From contig NZ_LMCY01000008.1 in assembly GCF_001425685.1 (NCBI RefSeq), positions 178,854 through 242,853 on the forward strand: DNA of 64,000 nucleotides, read 5' to 3'. Made by a program: the position numbers and the translations under genes. The notes beneath the pieces were generated by a model, which saw only the letters and a list, made by a program, of their open reading frames with translations, made no database searches and had not been told where the DNA came from. This document shows positions 61,711 through 64,000 of the stretch, in pieces (position 1 is the stretch's first letter; each line of letters starts with the position of its first letter). This DNA comes from Massilia sp. Root335 (GTDB lineage Bacteria; Pseudomonadota; Gammaproteobacteria; Burkholderiales; Burkholderiaceae_D).

Positions 61711-63627
61711 ATGAACTGGAAATTCAATTTGCACCCGTCTCACGTAGGCGAACAGTGTACTGGCGATGAAGCTGCAATCAAAAAGGCTAGCGGAAAATTT
61801 GTTTTTAGCTCGCGTAGGGGCGTCGTTAAGCTACTTGCTTCATACAGGGAAGAGCAACTCAGCATACTGTTGAAACAACGCTATGGCCGTAATGTCCAAA
61901 CAGAAGATGAAATTCCGGCGTACGTTCGTAGAGAAGATGCGGAGGCGTTAGATAGGATTCGTCTCGAAGTTGACAAACGCGTAGCAGCAATTATCGAGAC
62001 AGAAGGGAAGATAGCGAATTACATTGATTTTGATCGATCCGACATCAGGCAGCTTGCTGTCCGCCTTGCTGAGCATGAGTATCGTGACCCAGCTGACAAA
62101 ATAAGATTCGCCGAAGCACTGCTGGGCGCTCCTATACCAGGTGCGTCGCTGGAATCGCAACACGAACGCACATGCACTGCCATGTTCTGGCGAAGAGCTT
62201 TGACTGTGCGCGTAAGCCGAGCAAGAGAGCAGTTTTTTCTTAGACTTGGTTTGATCGGAAGAAACAAGGAAAGATATTCTTCCAGTCTTAGCGTAGACGC
62301 ACGCGAGCAGCAACTTTATGCGCAAGAAAAATGGATGCGTGAGACCGTACTAGTGCCAGGGAAGGTCGATAATGACAACAATGACGTTACTCGCACGCGG
62401 CGAGAGATTAGCTTATCCGACGTCGTAAAACGACCCGAACATAAGTTCGCGAAGCTGTATACTTTCGTTAAGGGTATGGAGTCGCTAGGCGATCAGCAAA
62501 AGTTGGCTTCTGCTATGGTTACCATAACCCTTGATCCAAGATGGCATCCAAATCCATTACACGGCAAGAAAAAATGGAACGGAAAATCACCACGGGAAGC
62601 ACATAAATCTTTCTGCAAGGGTTGGCAGGCGGTTATGCGTGATCTTGATCGACATGGCATTAAGCTCAGCGGGCTACGCGTCGTGGAACCTCACCGTGAT
62701 GCATGCCCGCATTATCATATCTGGCTACTATATCGCCCCGAGCATGAAACGAAGATTTTGCTTGCAATTATGCGTTACTTTCCACTCGGGCTAAAAGTGC
62801 GTACGCCAGGCGCCGGCCAATTATCTGACAAAGATGAGATCTATGAGAATAGATTAGACCTCGCAGCAGGCGCTCCTCGCACATGGCGCGGCATAAAAGA
62901 CAAATTTCAGGTTGAGTTCTCGCGGATTGTTCGTAAACTGGATGCTAACGGTGAACGCCGTGCTTGTAGCAGCGCGTCGTATGTGATGAAGTACCTTATG
63001 AAAACCCTTCCCGCGAATGTCAGAAAGCCGTCGAATAAATCAAGAGATGGAGCGGGTACTGGCAAATCATCTGACGAAGTTGAAATTTCCCGTGTTGATG
63101 CTTTTCGTTCCGTGTGGGGCATAAATCAGGGACAACTCTTCGGTATTGCGAAGTGCTTGACTATCTGGGATGAACTCAGACGAATCCAAAACGCGCCGGA
63201 ACATCCTCTAATGAAGGATTTGTGGAAAAAAGCGCGTGGAGGGGAGGCGGTAGGCCGCGTCGAAAAATGCTCTGAACAGAAAGGTGACGCGCATGCATTT
63301 CTAGAGGCTTTAGGTGGACTTGACGCTGCAAGAAACGGAAAGCGGAATGGCAAGCGTTTGGTCGTCGCGCGTCTAGTTGAGGAAGTGCGTAATCGATATG
63401 GAGATGTAATAAAAAGGACGACTGGGATTCGCTTATTGGAAAAAGAGCGTAAGAAGGTGAAAAAGGTCGACAGTAAAGGCAAGGCGGTGCGGTACGGATG
63501 GAAAATTTTTACCGAGGTTGTCGTAAGTATTGCAACGAAAGTTGAGAAATGGAAATTTGAGAAAAAGAGGTCAAATTTATTTAATTTGGATAAAAAATCG
63601 ACCGCAGCAGGTTTTTCGACCGCTTAG
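61711..63627 (+). CDS. HUH replication endonuclease, P2 gpA-like
   Basis: The 638-aa protein belongs to the phage P2 replication gene A family. It has the HUH metal-binding motif CPHYHIWLLY (His334, His336), preceded by VVEPHRD, and the two-tyrosine motif SYVMKYLMK with Tyr424 and Tyr428, the predicted nicking residues. I choose ATG 61711 rather than TTG 61675, which would overlap the small upstream gene. These enzymes nick the origin and start rolling-circle replication. A phage or satellite ancestry of the island is therefore likely. Confidence 0.85.
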   Translation: MNWKFNLHPSHVGEQCTGDEAAIKKASGKFVFSSRRGVVKLLASYREEQLSILLKQRYGRNVQTEDEIPAYVRREDAEALDRIRLEVDKRVAAIIETEGKIANYIDFDRSDIRQLAVRLAEHEYRDPADKIRFAEALLGAPIPGASLESQHERTCTAMFWRRALTVRVSRAREQFFLRLGLIGRNKERYSSSLSVDAREQQLYAQEKWMRETVLVPGKVDNDNNDVTRTRREISLSDVVKRPEHKFAKLYTFVKGMESLGDQQKLASAMVTITLDPRWHPNPLHGKKKWNGKSPREAHKSFCKGWQAVMRDLDRHGIKLSGLRVVEPHRDACPHYHIWLLYRPEHETKILLAIMRYFPLGLKVRTPGAGQLSDKDEIYENRLDLAAGAPRTWRGIKDKFQVEFSRIVRKLDANGERRACSSASYVMKYLMKTLPANVRKPSNKSRDGAGTGKSSDEVEISRVDAFRSVWGINQGQLFGIAKCLTIWDELRRIQNAPEHPLMKDLWKKARGGEAVGRVEKCSEQKGDAHAFLEALGGLDAARNGKRNGKRLVVARLVEEVRNRYGDVIKRTTGIRLLEKERKKVKKVDSKGKAVRYGWKIFTEVVVSIATKVEKWKFEKKRSNLFNLDKKSTAAGFSTA

Positions 63628-64000
63628 CAACTTTAAATAAAGTGGAAAATGAAATAGAGCCGGCGAAGCCGGCTATTTGTCGTTGTATTTTCTAGTCGTG
63701 TTTGCGCGAGCTCGTAGGACCCGTTGATAAAATATTTCTTATTCTCCGAATTTTCGCGAGGATCGCTACTTTTTTATTTTATTTTTCTCCAAATTAAAGA
63801 TTTAATTATTATAAAAGCATTAGAGATAGTGACAATTTTTCTGAAGAAAAATTTTGCTTCCGGAAAACTTTTCCTAGTTCTCCAAGTTTGTACAAACGGC
63901 TTGGGAAAAGATTCTGTCCTGAAGCTTGCCCTTGTCTTAAGCGCTATTAATAGTGCCAATAAAATGTCGGAGAATGGCTAAAATCCGAACAATCAACATT
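63628..64000. other. Downstream region of the replication gene
   Basis: It contains the terminator at 63655-63675 and then 325 bases of AT-rich sequence without a supportable gene. An 85-codon TTG frame at 63724 lacks a ribosome binding site. The island continues past the window edge. Confidence 0.45.
63655..63675 (+). terminator. Terminator after the replication gene
   Basis: TAGAGCCGGC, a four-base loop and GCCGGCTA form a stable stem followed by a T-rich stretch, 28 bases after the stop. Confidence 0.75.

Larger units (their letters stand above)
56177..64000. mobile_element. Genomic island inserted in dusA (left part; right end outside window)
   Basis: From the dusA fragment onward, codon usage and base composition change: the ATPase gene is near 53% GC by eye and the later genes are AT-rich, against a strongly GC-rich host. 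Gene content is accessory: TrlF-like ATPase, AlpA-like regulator, small basic protein, HUH replication endonuclease. No integrase is visible in the present part; it is likely near the right end. Confidence 0.75.

Noticed and set aside
63724-63981. 85-codon frame near the window end
   Set aside because: TTG start, no ribosome binding site and hydrophobic AT-driven composition.

Overview
The window is a GC-rich betaproteobacterial chromosome segment. The order nusA-infB-rbfA-truB-typA and the overall protein character suggest a Burkholderiales member, most likely Oxalobacteraceae (Massilia/Telluria-like). That placement is an inference; no rRNA gene is present to confirm it. The last 7.8 kb is different: GC falls stepwise and the region is a mobile island.

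Region 1 (1-8.1 kb) is translation housekeeping: the 3' part of nusA, infB, rbfA, truB and typA. A terminator and a cluster of short repeats separate infB from rbfA. Region 2 (8.1-19.1 kb) is an envelope/surface-protein locus. It has five tandem exported DUF6160/FilA-like proteins (the first two a recent duplication with their leaders), two AraC regulators, and an operon of C39-type peptidase, FapF-like porin, FadL-like barrel, DUF2059 protein, and a membrane protein joining a cytoplasmic MshEN-type (c-di-GMP receptor) double motif to a DUF6160-like exported part. The peptidase-porin pair recalls the Fap amyloid and Acinetobacter Fil systems.

Region 3 (19.1-51.9 kb) is an almost complete flagellar gene set in the layout of lateral (Laf/Flag-2) loci: flgBCDEFGHIJKL with divergent flgA; flgM, flgN and a separate FlgJ-type glucosaminidase; fliD-S-T-K-L-A-motA-motB in lateral order; fliEFGHIJ; divergent fliMNPQR-flhBA; a second FliK-like gene; and flagellin. 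There are no chemotaxis genes, no fliO and no flhDC. FliM lacks the N-terminal CheY-binding segment, FlgJ is split, and FlhB has NPEH in place of NPTH. The likely reading is a secondary, chemotaxis-independent flagellum.

Region 4 (52-55.8 kb) holds an orphan sulfate-type periplasmic binding protein and a secreted GH31 alpha-glucosidase. Region 5 (55.8-64 kb) begins with the frameshifted N-terminal remnant of a phage integrase, then a severed 18-codon 5' end of dusA, a known integration hotspot. Inside the island are a tandem 13-bp repeat, a PHP plus SMC/ABC-type ATPase (TrlF-like defence candidate), an unknown 173-aa protein, an AlpA-like regulator, a small basic protein and a P2 gpA-like HUH replication endonuclease. 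The right end of the island is beyond the window.
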